From positions 1-61,358 of the forward strand of contig NZ_BAFS01000065.1 in NCBI RefSeq assembly GCF_000308415.1: DNA of 61,358 bases, read 5' to 3'. Below are positions 36,347 through 45,242 of the stretch, piece by piece. The stretch comes from Nocardia asiatica NBRC 100129 (GTDB lineage: Bacteria > Actinomycetota > Actinomycetes > Mycobacteriales > Mycobacteriaceae). The notes under the pieces were generated by a model. That model searched no databases. It saw only the letters and a program-made list of their open reading frames with translations, and had not been told where the DNA came from. A program made the position numbers and the translations under genes. Within the stretch, counting starts at the first letter, position 1, and each line of letters starts with the position of its first letter.

Positions 36347-37384
36347 TCACCCGAAAGTGTTGTGCGCCTGCGTTCTTGCGTGCGGACCGGCGCGCCGTAC
36401 GGCGGTAGGCGTTGTGCCCCACCACCTTCGAGCGCAGCGGGTGAACGTCGCCTGCTCCGACAGTCCGATCAGCGAGGCGACCTGACTCATCGGCATATCC
36501 GTGGTGGTCAGGTAGCGGCGCGCCGCATCGCGGCGGATCTCGTCCAGAATCGCGGCGAACGAGGTCCGCTCGGCCGCGAGACGTCGTTGCAACGTGCGCG
36601 GATGCACGGTGAGCAGCCTCGCGACAGCGCCGATCTCGGGCGCGGACGTACCGAGCAGCTGCCGGACCGCGGCACGCACCTTGGGGGCGATCGCCGCGTC
36701 CGCGCCGCCGGACTGTTCGGCGAGGAACGCCATGGCCAGCCGGTGCAGATTCTCGTCACCGCCGGACAGCGGCCTGCTCGCCAGGCTGCTCGGCACCCGC
36801 AGCGCCGCGAACGGCCGCTCGACGCGCACCGGAGCGCCGAAGAACTCCTCGTAGTCGGCGATCGGGGCCCGCGGCCGGTAGGGCAGCTCGACCGAGCGCA
36901 AGCCGTAGCGGTCGTCCACCAGGCGCGCGATGGTCCGATGCACGAACGCCAACCCCAGATCGGTGCCCTGCACGGGCGTGGCCGATCCGGCCTGTACCCC
37001 GTACCGCAGCGCGAGCACGCCGCGATCGCCGTAGGGGTCCGGTTCCAGCGTCAGGCTCAGCGACCGCGCGTGCAGGAACAGGTATCGCGCCGAGCATTCG
37101 AGCACGTCGGCCAAGGACGGCGAATTCCGGATGGCCAGCGCCAGCGGGCCGAGCATGTCCAGGTCCTGCCGCAGCGAGATCCGCAAGCCCAGATCGGGGC
37201 AGCGCAGCTGCTGCGCGGCCAGTTCCAGCACGCCCGCGACCCGATCGTCGGGCACGAGCAGGTCGTCGGCGTCCAGGGCGGCCACCGGCAGCCCGCATGC
37301 CGTGGCCAGCGCCTCGGCGTCCCCGCCCAGCTCGGCCACGGTGGCGCGGAATCCGCGCAGCCCCGCGGACCGAATCACCGACAT
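36347..37384 (-). CDS. AraC-family regulator
   Basis: Regulator of 345 aa with an N-terminal arabinose-binding-type domain of the OruR/ArgR-like class and a C-terminal double HTH (IGAVARLLTVHPRTLQRRLAAERTSFAAIL, then MSQVASLIGLSEQATFTRCARRWWGTTP). ATG 37384 (MSVIRSAGLRGF). It is divergent from the EthA-like monooxygenase across 69 bp, so it is the obvious candidate regulator; activators of this class commonly switch on a neighbouring monooxygenase in response to its substrate. Confidence 0.9.
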   Translation of the reverse strand: MSVIRSAGLRGFRATVAELGGDAEALATACGLPVAALDADDLLVPDDRVAGVLELAAQQLRCPDLGLRISLRQDLDMLGPLALAIRNSPSLADVLECSARYLFLHARSLSLTLEPDPYGDRGVLALRYGVQAGSATPVQGTDLGLAFVHRTIARLVDDRYGLRSVELPYRPRAPIADYEEFFGAPVRVERPFAALRVPSSLASRPLSGGDENLHRLAMAFLAEQSGGADAAIAPKVRAAVRQLLGTSAPEIGAVARLLTVHPRTLQRRLAAERTSFAAILDEIRRDAARRYLTTTDMPMSQVASLIGLSEQATFTRCARRWWGTTPTAVRRAGPHARTQAHNTFG

Positions 37385-37453
37385 GTCGTCGAGGATCAAA
37401 TACTTGTCGCGCAAAGTCAAGAAAGGTAACCACTCGGCTCGCACACTGGAGGC

Positions 37454-38959
37454 ATGAGCGAGACCGCCGCTGCACCCGAGCACCTCGATGTCGTGATCGT
37501 CGGCGCCGGACTCTCCGGTATCGGCGCGGCCTATCGGTTGCAGACCGAGTGCCCTGGCAAGACCTACGCCGTGCTGGAGGCCCGCGACACGCTCGGCGGC
37601 ACCTGGGATCTGTTCCGCTACCCGGGGATTCGCTCGGACTCCGACATGTTCACCCTCGGCTATCCGTTCAAACCGTGGCGCGACGCCAAGTCCATCGCGG
37701 ACGGTCCGTCGATCCTGCGCTACATCACCGAGACCGCGACCGAACACGGCATCGACCGGCACATCCGCTATCGCACCAAGGTGGTCGCCGCCGACTGGGA
37801 CAGCGGCGCCGCGCGCTGGAGCTTGACGCTGGAGCAGCGCGACGCGTCGGGCGGCGTCCAGACGCGCACGCTGAGCTGCGGCTTCCTCTACGCCTGCGCC
37901 GGGTACTACGACTACGAGCAGCCGTACGCGCCGGAGTTCCCCGGCATCTCCTCCTTCACCGGCGAGGTGGTGCACCCGCAGTTCTGGCCCGAGGACTTCG
38001 ACTATCGCGGCAAGCGCGTCGTCGTGATCGGCAGCGGCGCCACCGCCGTCACGCTGGTTCCGGCCATGGCACAGCAGGCGCAGTCGGTGACGATGCTGCA
38101 GCGCACGCCGACCTGGATCAGCGCCGTACCGGGCCGGGACAAAGTGGCCGACAGAATCCGCGAACTGCTCCCGGCCCGGCTGGCGCACCGCCTGATCCGC
38201 ACCAAGAACATCCTGTTCGGCATCGGTTTCTACCAGTACTGCCGACGGCGTCCGGAAGCGGCGCGCAAGCTGCTCACCGGCCTCACCACGCGCATCCTGA
38301 AGGACGACAAGGCCGTCGCGGAGCATTTCACGCCCAGCTACAACCCGTGGGACCAGCGGCTGTGCGCGGTGCCGGACGCGGACTTCTTCAAGGCGATGAA
38401 GAAGGGCAAGGCCGACGTCGTCACCGATCACATCGATGCGTTCGTGCCGGAGGGCATCCGGCTGCGGTCCGGCCGTGTGCTCGAGGCGGACGTCGTGATC
38501 ACCGCGACCGGGTTGAAACTGCTGGCCTTCGGCGGTATCTCACCCAGCGTGGACGGCGCGCGGGTCGAGTTGTCCGAGCAGTTCGTCTGGCAGGGGACCA
38601 TGATCACCGGCGTGCCCAACTTCGCCGTGTGCATCGGGTACACCAACGCCTCTTGGACGTTGCGCGCCGACCTCTCTTCCCGGCTGATCTGCAAGGTGCT
38701 CAACCACATGGATCGCAAGAGCTACGCCTCCGTGGTGCCGCAACCGCAGGGCGAACTGGCCGAGCACCCGCTGCTGGATCTGGCTTCCGGGTACATCCAG
38801 CGCTCCATCGGCGAGTTCCCGCGGCAAGGCGATCGTCATCCGTGGAAGGTGCGCCAGAACTACCTGCTCGACTCGGCGACGACGTTGCGCACGGATCTGG
38901 ACAAGACGCTCACCCCGACGCCGAAATCGGCTGTGCGGCAGCCCGCTCCCGTCGCCTAG
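37454..38959 (+). CDS. EthA-like Baeyer-Villiger monooxygenase
   Basis: FAD- and NADPH-dependent monooxygenase (501 aa). The first Rossmann motif VGAGLSG is at 16-22, the BVMO fingerprint FTGEVVHPQFWP at 168-179, and the second Rossmann motif VVVIGSGATAVT follows. Blocks GGTWDLFRYPGIRSDSDM and NPWDQRLCAVPD are shared with M. tuberculosis EthA, which oxidises ketones and activates ethionamide. GGAGG lies just before ATG 37454. The regulator beside it is AraC-type, not the TetR-type EthR. Natural substrate unknown. Confidence 0.92.
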   Translation: MSETAAAPEHLDVVIVGAGLSGIGAAYRLQTECPGKTYAVLEARDTLGGTWDLFRYPGIRSDSDMFTLGYPFKPWRDAKSIADGPSILRYITETATEHGIDRHIRYRTKVVAADWDSGAARWSLTLEQRDASGGVQTRTLSCGFLYACAGYYDYEQPYAPEFPGISSFTGEVVHPQFWPEDFDYRGKRVVVIGSGATAVTLVPAMAQQAQSVTMLQRTPTWISAVPGRDKVADRIRELLPARLAHRLIRTKNILFGIGFYQYCRRRPEAARKLLTGLTTRILKDDKAVAEHFTPSYNPWDQRLCAVPDADFFKAMKKGKADVVTDHIDAFVPEGIRLRSGRVLEADVVITATGLKLLAFGGISPSVDGARVELSEQFVWQGTMITGVPNFAVCIGYTNASWTLRADLSSRLICKVLNHMDRKSYASVVPQPQGELAEHPLLDLASGYIQRSIGEFPRQGDRHPWKVRQNYLLDSATTLRTDLDKTLTPTPKSAVRQPAPVA

Positions 38960-38982
38960 CTCGGCGGGTGGCCCGGCGTGAG

Positions 38983-39795
38983 CTACTGCGCGCGCAGGAC
39001 GACAATGCCCGGCGTGGACCGGACGTATTCCATGAAGGGCGAGTTCACCACCATGTTGTTGCCCGCGAGCGAAGACGCGTTGCGGAAGACCGGGCCCGCG
39101 GGCGTCATGACGAAGATGCCGACATGGGTGACGTCCAGGCCCGGCTGGTCGGCGTAGGCGCCGATGTAGTCGCCGGTGCGGAGCCTGCTCACGACGTCCT
39201 GGTCGACGGCGGCGCTGGGCACGTAGGTGACGGCGCGTTCCACCACGGGCAAACCGGGCAGATGGTTACCGCCGTCGGCTTTCGCGTTGAGATGCTTGCC
39301 GACCGTCACCGCCGCTGTGCTCACACTGGCCGTGATGTCGGTGGCCGCGACCCGGGCGGTGTGCGACCAGTCGCTGAAGAAGTGTTTGCGCTGGCGGAAG
39401 TCGACCCGGCCACCGGCATAACGCGTTTCGATCAGATTGGCGGTGAACTGGTCCCGATCGGTGGATCTGCTGAGCGCCTCGACATAGTCGAGGTAGGTGA
39501 AGCAGTCCACCCGGCGGAAGTCGACGACCAGCTGTTCGGGCTCGGTCGCCGACCCGACGAGCATGTTCGCGCCGTACGGCGTACCCAGGAACGGCCTCGA
39601 CAGCAGCTCGATCAACTCGGCCTTGCTCGCCGAGGCGGGCGCCTGAGCGCGCAACGACAGCAATTCGTCGAGCTTGCGCGCGGTCGCGTCGTCGAGCTGC
39701 GCGGCCCGCGGCGCACCCAGCGCGGCGGGCGGTATCGACGCGGCGGCGCAGACGACGGCCGCCAGGACGAGCAGTACGCGAGCGATGGTGCGCAA
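38983..39795 (-). CDS. Secreted DUF1460 (N-acetylmuramoyl-L-alanine amidase-like) protein
   Basis: Exported protein of 270 aa: signal peptide ARVLLVLAAVVCAAASIPPAALGA, then a DUF1460 domain of NlpC/P60-like fold. The catalytic Cys is in VVDFRRVDCFTYLDYVEAL and the His in GLDVTHVGIFVM. Relatives are amidase-like enzymes acting on cell-wall or other amide substrates. TTG 39795 has GGAGG about 4 nt upstream and places the signal peptide at the start; GTG 39840 would add 15 residues. Substrate not established. Confidence 0.82.
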   Translation of the reverse strand: MRTIARVLLVLAAVVCAAASIPPAALGAPRAAQLDDATARKLDELLSLRAQAPASASKAELIELLSRPFLGTPYGANMLVGSATEPEQLVVDFRRVDCFTYLDYVEALSRSTDRDQFTANLIETRYAGGRVDFRQRKHFFSDWSHTARVAATDITASVSTAAVTVGKHLNAKADGGNHLPGLPVVERAVTYVPSAAVDQDVVSRLRTGDYIGAYADQPGLDVTHVGIFVMTPAGPVFRNASSLAGNNMVVNSPFMEYVRSTPGIVVLRAQ

Positions 39796-39964
39796 GACGC
39801 CTCCAGTAGCGGGTGATCGGTACACGACAGCGACACCCACGGTAGCGGGCAGCGGCCAGCCGCGGCCTCCAATGACCTAGCGCCGTCCAAACACCCTTCT
39901 TGATGGACTGAACGCCGGGTCACGTCGCGCTGGCCCGAACCTCTCACCGAAAGGGTTATCCGAC

Positions 39965-40342
39965 ATGACGAGAATCGTGCGAGTCACCGTCGCTCTCGGC
40001 GGTCTGATCGCCGCGGGTGCGCTGCTCGTTCCGGCGACCGCCGCCGCGCAGCCGGGTCCGGGCGGGCTGCTCGAGACGACGTGCAGCTTCGCGCAGATCG
40101 ATGCCGCCGCCCACGCCCAGTTCCCCGAACTCGCCGCCAAGCTCGACGCGCACCCCGAACGCAAGGCCGAACTCGCGGAATTCCTCAACCTCCCGGTCGA
40201 CCAGCGCAAGCAGCGCGCCAAGGAGTTCATGGACAAGCACCCGGAGGCTCGGGGCAGGTTCGAGGAGCGTCGCGATTCGCCGCAGGCTCAGCAGCGCCAC
40301 GAGAAACTGCGCGCGCTCGCCGACACCTGCCACAACTACTGA
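39965..40342 (+). CDS. Hemophore-related secreted protein
   Basis: Small exported helical protein (125 aa): signal peptide VTVALGGLIAAGALLVPATAAAQ, then a four-helix domain with two cysteines (LLETTCSFAQID and LADTCHNY) that probably form a disulfide. FAQIDAAAHAQFPELAAKLDAHPERKAELAEFL matches the actinobacterial hemophore-related family, which includes Rv0203, a haem carrier. Haem binding is not shown here. GAAAGG lies 11 nt before ATG 39965. No IdeR box was seen at this gene. Confidence 0.8.
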   Translation: MTRIVRVTVALGGLIAAGALLVPATAAAQPGPGGLLETTCSFAQIDAAAHAQFPELAAKLDAHPERKAELAEFLNLPVDQRKQRAKEFMDKHPEARGRFEERRDSPQAQQRHEKLRALADTCHNY

Positions 40343-40393
40343 GCACAGCACGGGCGAGGTGTCGGACTCGCCCGTGCCCCACCGGGCGGCCCG

Positions 40394-41557
40394 CTATCTC
40401 CCAGCGTGGGGGAGTTCGACGGTCACCGCGAGCCCGCCGTTCGGGCGCGCCGCCGCGCGGACGGTGCCGCCGTGGGCCTGCGCTACCGAGCGCACGATCG
40501 ACAAACCGAGTCCCGCGCCGCGTCCGCCGGAGTCGGCCAGACGTTCGGAGGACCGCAGTCGGCGAAATGGTTCGAAGAGGCCGTCGACTTCGAACGCCGG
40601 AACCCGTGGTCCGCTGTTCTCCACCATGAGCGTGGCGCGCCCACCGAGCGTCCGGGACCAGATCGTCACCCACCCGTTCTCCGGCAGGTTGTAGCGCACC
40701 GCGTTGTCGAGCAGATTGTGGACGAGGCGTTCCAGGAGCAGCCGATCCCCGAGGACCGGTGCGGTTTCGAGGTCCGCGGTGATCCGTGCGCCCCGCCGGT
40801 CGGCAGGCGTCCCGAGCGCGTCGGCCGCGATGTCGGCGAGGTCGGTGCGGTGATGTTCGGTCAGCCGCTGTTCGCTGGTGGCCAGCACCAAGAGGCCGTC
40901 GATCAGCCGTTCGTGGCGGAGGTTGACCTCGAGCAGCGTGGCGCCGAGCCTGCGGGTGGACTCCGGCACGTCCGGGTCTTCCAGCGCCACCTCGATCAAC
41001 GTTCGATTGATCGTCAGCGGTGTGCGCAGTTCGTGGGATGCGTTGGCGACGAACCGGCGCTGGCCGTCGAACGCCCGGTCCAGGCGTTCCAGCATCGCGT
41101 CGAAAGTATCGGCCAGATCTTTGATCTCGTCCTGCGGACCGTCGAGGGCGATGCGCTCGTGCAGGCTGGTGTCGGCCACCCGTCGCGCGGTCGCGGTGAT
41201 CCTTTGCAGGGGATGCAGCGCCCGTCCTGCCATCAACCAGCCGAACCCGCCCGCGGCAATGCCGACGGCGCCCAGGGATACCAGCGACCACGTCAGCATG
41301 GCGCGCAGAGTGTCGCGCCGGTTCCGCTGGGCTTGCTCGGTCAGCGCCTGGTACAGGTCGGTGGAGACCGGAGCCCGGTGCCGTTCCGCACGCTCGACGA
41401 GATACTCACGCACCACTTGCTGCGCGGCGACACCGGGCCGTCGCTCCAGGAACTGGTTCAGATAGAAGTACATCAAGGTGATCAGCACTGCGCCGGCCAG
41501 GAAGAACGCCGTCGCGTACAGCAGCGTGAGCCGCAGCCGGATGGTGCGCCCGCTCAT
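40394..41557 (-). CDS. Sensor histidine kinase
   Basis: Membrane kinase of 387 aa: N-terminal helix LLYATAFFLAGAVLITLMYFYL, a sensor loop of about 60 residues, helix 2 (WSLVSLGAVGIAAGGFGWLMAG), HAMP linker, H box RRFVANASHELRTPLT (phosphorylated His), N box HNLLDNAVRYN and G box GRGAGLGLSIVRSVAQAHGG. ATG 41557 overlaps the response-regulator stop by 4 bp (ATGA). The small external sensor region does not reveal the signal. Confidence 0.92.
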   Translation of the reverse strand: MSGRTIRLRLTLLYATAFFLAGAVLITLMYFYLNQFLERRPGVAAQQVVREYLVERAERHRAPVSTDLYQALTEQAQRNRRDTLRAMLTWSLVSLGAVGIAAGGFGWLMAGRALHPLQRITATARRVADTSLHERIALDGPQDEIKDLADTFDAMLERLDRAFDGQRRFVANASHELRTPLTINRTLIEVALEDPDVPESTRRLGATLLEVNLRHERLIDGLLVLATSEQRLTEHHRTDLADIAADALGTPADRRGARITADLETAPVLGDRLLLERLVHNLLDNAVRYNLPENGWVTIWSRTLGGRATLMVENSGPRVPAFEVDGLFEPFRRLRSSERLADSGGRGAGLGLSIVRSVAQAHGGTVRAAARPNGGLAVTVELPHAGR

Positions 41558-42210
41558 CGGATCCGGTATCCGACGCCGGGCTCGGTCTCGATCACCGGCG
41601 GGTCGCCCAGCTTCCGCCGCACGTTCATGATCGTGTACCGCACCACGCCGGTGAACGGGTCGATGTGCTCGTCCCATGCCTTCTCCAGCAGGTGTTCGGC
41701 CGAGACCACGCCGCCGTCCGCCCGCAGCAGTTCGGCGAGCACCGCGAACTCCTTGCGCGACAGCGGCACCGGCCGGTCGTCTCTGGTCACGGCGAAACGG
41801 TGCTGGTCCAGCCGGATGCCGGACCGTTGCAGCACCGGGGGAGCGGCGCGGCGCGCGCGGCGCCCGAGCGCCTGGATCCGGGCGACCAGCTCGGCGAACG
41901 CGAACGGTTTGGTGAGATAGTCGTCCGCGCCCAGTCCCAGACCCGCTACCCGCTCGGCCACGGCGCTCGCGGCCGTCAGCATCAGGATCCGAGCGGCGCC
42001 TTCGGACTCGACCAGTGTTGCGCACACCGCGTCGCCGGGGACATCGGGCAGGTCTCGGTCGAGCACCACCACGTCGTAATCGTTGACGCCCGCGCGCTCC
42101 AGCGCCGCGCCGCCGTCGTACACCACGTCGACCGCCATGGCGTGCCGCCGCAGCCCGTCGGCGATCGCGTCGGCCAGCAACTTCTCGTCCTCGACAACCA
42201 GCACCCGCAC
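41554..42210 (-). CDS. OmpR/PhoP-family response regulator
   Basis: Receiver domain with acidic pocket VEDE (7-9) and phospho-acceptor Asp51 in VVVLDRDLP, the conserved Thr in LMLTAAS and Lys in TKPFAF, followed by a winged-helix DNA-binding domain (VPLSRKEFAVLAELLRADGGVVSAEHLLEKAWDE, wing near VGYRIR). 218 aa. It is translated first and overlaps the kinase gene by 4 bp, the standard order of a two-component operon. Its targets are not apparent. Confidence 0.94.
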   Translation of the reverse strand: MRVLVVEDEKLLADAIADGLRRHAMAVDVVYDGGAALERAGVNDYDVVVLDRDLPDVPGDAVCATLVESEGAARILMLTAASAVAERVAGLGLGADDYLTKPFAFAELVARIQALGRRARRAAPPVLQRSGIRLDQHRFAVTRDDRPVPLSRKEFAVLAELLRADGGVVSAEHLLEKAWDEHIDPFTGVVRYTIMNVRRKLGDPPVIETEPGVGYRIR

Positions 42211-42322
42211 CCCGCCATCGTGCCCCCTTCCGCTGTTGGGCGGCTGTTAGTTCAGCGGAGCCGGGCAGTCTGGGTAGGCTCGCGCACGACCCGGCCCACC
42301 GCATTCGCAGGAGAGACAAGCC

Positions 42323-42733
42323 ATGGCAGGCGACTGGAACGCCCAGATCATCGAAGAATTCCGCGCCAACCAGGGCAAGGTCGGCGGTCCCTTCGAGGGC
42401 CGGGAACTGCTGCTGCTCACCAGCATCGGCGCCAAATCCGGGCTGCCGCGCACCAATCCGCTCGCCTTCGTCCGCGACGGCGGAGACATCGTGGTGATCG
42501 CCTCGAAAGCGGGCGCTCCCACCAACCCCGACTGGTTCCACAACGTGCGCGCCAATCCCACGGTCACCATCGAGATCGGCACCGAGACGTTCCACGCGAC
42601 GGCCGCGCCGGTCACCGAGGGCCCCGAACGCGATCGCCTCTACGCCGCGATGGTCGAGGTCATGCCCGGCTTCGCCGAGTACCAGGAGAAGACCGATCGG
42701 GTGATCCCGGTAGTCAAGCTCACACCGCGCTGA
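42323..42733 (+). CDS. Ddn-like nitroreductase/deazaflavin-binding protein
   Basis: Second member of the F420-type nitroreductase family in the window (136 aa). WNAQIIEEFRANQGKVGGPFEGRELLLLTSIGAKSGLPRTNPL and NPDWFHNVRANPTVTIEIG are the family blocks. ATG 42323 follows GCAGGAGAG at good spacing, so unlike the copy at 23060 it has a leader. Divergent from the response regulator; alone in its operon. It shares the fold but not close sequence with the other copy. Confidence 0.9.
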   Translation: MAGDWNAQIIEEFRANQGKVGGPFEGRELLLLTSIGAKSGLPRTNPLAFVRDGGDIVVIASKAGAPTNPDWFHNVRANPTVTIEIGTETFHATAAPVTEGPERDRLYAAMVEVMPGFAEYQEKTDRVIPVVKLTPR

Positions 42734-43088
42734 ACGCAGGCGCGTTCGGGGGTCAAGCGTCATCCCCGCCTTCGCGTAGTAGGCGCGCACAGACCGCGGC
42801 CCGGTGACGTCCACTCCTGCGTTCCCGCGATTCGGCTCTGCGAGTGCGCACGGGACCGCCGGGGCGGGAAGCGCAGCCGCGACTCGATGTACCGGGCACC
42901 GGCCGAGTCGCCGCCAGGGGACACAGCGGCGTGACAACTCGGCCGCAGTCCGGGTCGTCGGCTGTCCACGTCGCGCTCACGAGTTCGATATCGGCGGGGT
43001 CGCATGCGGTTCAGGGTCGGCGGGCTGCGTTGCGCGCATCGAGTTCGGGTATCGGCGGCGCGGGCCCGCACCTCGGAGCGTCAGCCGA
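42734..43088. other. Intergenic stretch without a recognised gene
   Basis: About 355 bp between two convergent genes. Frames that cross it are the shadow of the esterase gene. No terminator-like hairpin of more than about 8 bp was noticed. Confidence 0.45.
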
Positions 43089-44027
43089 TCAGGCCGCGCC
43101 CACCGAGGACAGCAGCATGGGGAGGGCGGCTCGCATCTGGATCTTCCAGGCGTCCCAGTTGTGGCCTTGGTCGGGGACATACCGTTCGTCCACCTGCGCC
43201 CCGAGCTGTTGCAGACGGTCCACGAAGCGGAAGTTCTGTTCGTAGGCGGCGGACTCCACGGCATCGCCCTTGCCGTAGGAGACGAACAGCGGGATGCCGG
43301 TGAGGTCGGCGGCTCGGCTGTACGGATTGTTGGCGACCCAGATGTCGCGGCGGACGGCGTAGTCGCCCCAGACCCGTTTCCAGTCGGCGGCGCAGCCCTG
43401 GCCCGGCTTGTCGGGTTCGCCGGGGGCGCCGGAGTCGTGCAGCGGGTCGACGTTGCCGCTGAAGGAAGCGGCCGAGTTGAACCAGCCCGGATGCGCGGCG
43501 GCGAACTTCATGGCGCCGAGACCGCCCATGGAGTTACCCGCGACGGCGCGGGTCGTATCGGCGCGGTATCCCGATTCCAGCAGGGTGCGCACGTCGTCGA
43601 GGAGGTAGCTCTCCCAGGCGGGCGGACCGCCGCGACCGTCGTTGTACCAGTTGGAGTACGCGCTGCACCAACTTGTTTCGGGCAGGACGAAGATCGCCTC
43701 CTTGCCCGCGGTGAGCGCCTCGAGATCGCCTTTGTCGGTCCAGGACTTGTGGTCGTCGAAGCCGCCGTGCAGCACCCACACGGTGGGCCAGGTACGGGCG
43801 GCGTCCTTGGACCAGCCGGGCGGGAGCAACAGCCGGACCACCTTGACCGACCAGTCCGGGCCCTCCAAGTGGGGAGAGGAGAGCCCGATGTCGAGGATCC
43901 GGTCGCTTACCCGGGTCTCCCAGCGCACCGTGGGCGCGGCCCGGGCGGGCTGCGCGGACAGCAGGGGCGCGGTGAGGCCCGCGAGGACGGTGGCGATGGC
44001 GAGGGCAATCCGGCTCAGGCGACGCAA
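43089..44027 (-). CDS. Secreted Ag85/esterase D-type alpha/beta hydrolase
   Basis: Exported protein (312 aa) with signal peptide ALAIATVLAGLTAPLLSAQPARA. The esterase fold resembles antigen 85/mycolyltransferases: WPTVWVLHGGFDDHKSW, the nucleophile elbow AGNSMGGLGAM (Ser), LFVSYGKGDAVE (acid) and DQGHNWDAWK (His). It probably transfers or hydrolyses acyl groups at the mycolate-containing envelope. TTG 44027 has AAAGG 8 nt upstream. Whether it makes trehalose dimycolate or is only an esterase is not decided by the sequence. Confidence 0.87.
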   Translation of the reverse strand: MRRLSRIALAIATVLAGLTAPLLSAQPARAAPTVRWETRVSDRILDIGLSSPHLEGPDWSVKVVRLLLPPGWSKDAARTWPTVWVLHGGFDDHKSWTDKGDLEALTAGKEAIFVLPETSWCSAYSNWYNDGRGGPPAWESYLLDDVRTLLESGYRADTTRAVAGNSMGGLGAMKFAAAHPGWFNSAASFSGNVDPLHDSGAPGEPDKPGQGCAADWKRVWGDYAVRRDIWVANNPYSRAADLTGIPLFVSYGKGDAVESAAYEQNFRFVDRLQQLGAQVDERYVPDQGHNWDAWKIQMRAALPMLLSSVGAA

Positions 44028-44249
44028 CGATCGGACCTTTCTGCGGTCATATCGAAATACTCACTCTCGCAAGTGAATCTAAAGCATCGCGCCGTCTGTG
44101 AATAGCGCTGTTCGCAAATAATCTCCGGTGCGCGCTCGGAATGTCGCGCCGAAACGCGGGAGGCGATGTGATGTCGGCGGCGGTGCGCCGCAGCCTCGGC
44201 GCAGCGTGCTCGAACCCCGCGCGGGCCGCGCCGAGTGAAGCCGAGTGAA

Positions 44250-45242
44250 TCAGCCCGCGGTGATCCCCGTGATCAGCGTCTGGTCCGTACCGGTCCGGGT
44301 TGTGATGAACTGCGTGAAGGTATTCGGTTCCTCGTCGGGAAACTGCTGCGTCAACCGGACTTCCCACCGCGCTTGGCCGTCGGGTCCGTCACCGGCTCGG
44401 GAGATCTGGACGCAGTACCGGGTGCCCACCGGCACCTGGTTGATACCGCGCTGGATCTGATCGGCCGGTGACACCGCGGCATCGGGGGCGACCACCGCGC
44501 GGGCCCGATACCCCGACCGTTCGGCGTAATAGGCGTACTCGAAAGCGAAGATGGCGTCGGGGCCGCTACCGGTGCCGCCCGGATCGGTGCCGGAAATGAC
44601 TTCGCCCGTGCGCTTCTGCTCGCACCCCGGCGTCGCGATGGCCCACGGTGGCTTGACCCGGGACGTGGGCGTGGAGGTGGCCGCGGCGGGTCCGGCCGCT
44701 CGGGCGGGGGAGGTGACCGGCGTTCTGCGCGAATTCGCACCGGAACCGTAGATCATGGCCAGGCCGATCGAGACGGTGGCGACCACGATGGCGAGCACGA
44801 TCAACACGGTCAGCGACCGGTTGCCACGCTGCTGATCCGTGCGCCGGGGATGGCGCACCGGCGTGCCGGGGTGGATTCCGGACCGGTTGACGATAGCGGG
44901 CGCTTTGACCTGGCCGTCCTCGGCCTTGGGCGGCTCGGGGGCGGCGGGCGCGCTGCGCTGCTGCGGGGCCTGCGGTCGCGGCGCCCGCTCCGCCGGGGGC
45001 GCGGGATCGAGCCACTGCTCCCACTCACCGAACTGCGGCCGGTTACTCGGCCTTTCCTGCGGCCGCGGAGGCTCCGCGGCCTCGTACTCCGGCTCCCGGC
45101 GACGTACCTGCTTGCGACGGCCGGGCGTACGACGCCGCTTGGACGGCTTGCTCGCGGGAATGCGCAGCATCGGCAGACCCGTGTCGAACGGATTGCTCTG
45201 GCTCGCGCCCTGACTGGGATGCTCCCGGTCAGGGGGTGTCAT
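44250..45242 (-). CDS. Single-TM protein with extracytoplasmic DUF8176-like domain (type VII-associated)
   Basis: Protein of 330 aa: a long basic, proline-rich cytosolic part (KPSKRRRTPGRRKQVRRRE; repeated PQ/PR), one helix (SLTVLIVLAIVVATVSIGLAMIYG, about 143-165), then an external domain with two cysteines (ATPGCEQKRTGEV, VGTRYCVQIS) of the DUF8176 type. Start ATG 45242 lies inside the upstream gene's end (14-bp overlap), so translation is coupled. It is the third gene of the T7-associated operon. Confidence 0.75.
   Translation of the reverse strand: MTPPDREHPSQGASQSNPFDTGLPMLRIPASKPSKRRRTPGRRKQVRRREPEYEAAEPPRPQERPSNRPQFGEWEQWLDPAPPAERAPRPQAPQQRSAPAAPEPPKAEDGQVKAPAIVNRSGIHPGTPVRHPRRTDQQRGNRSLTVLIVLAIVVATVSIGLAMIYGSGANSRRTPVTSPARAAGPAAATSTPTSRVKPPWAIATPGCEQKRTGEVISGTDPGGTGSGPDAIFAFEYAYYAERSGYRARAVVAPDAAVSPADQIQRGINQVPVGTRYCVQISRAGDGPDGQARWEVRLTQQFPDEEPNTFTQFITTRTGTDQTLITGITAG

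Noticed and set aside
33059..37429. A plus-strand open frame of 1456 codons
   Set aside because: It runs antisense through the UvrD-type helicase and AraC genes; its translation is low-complexity and shows no domain. It is a high-GC shadow frame.
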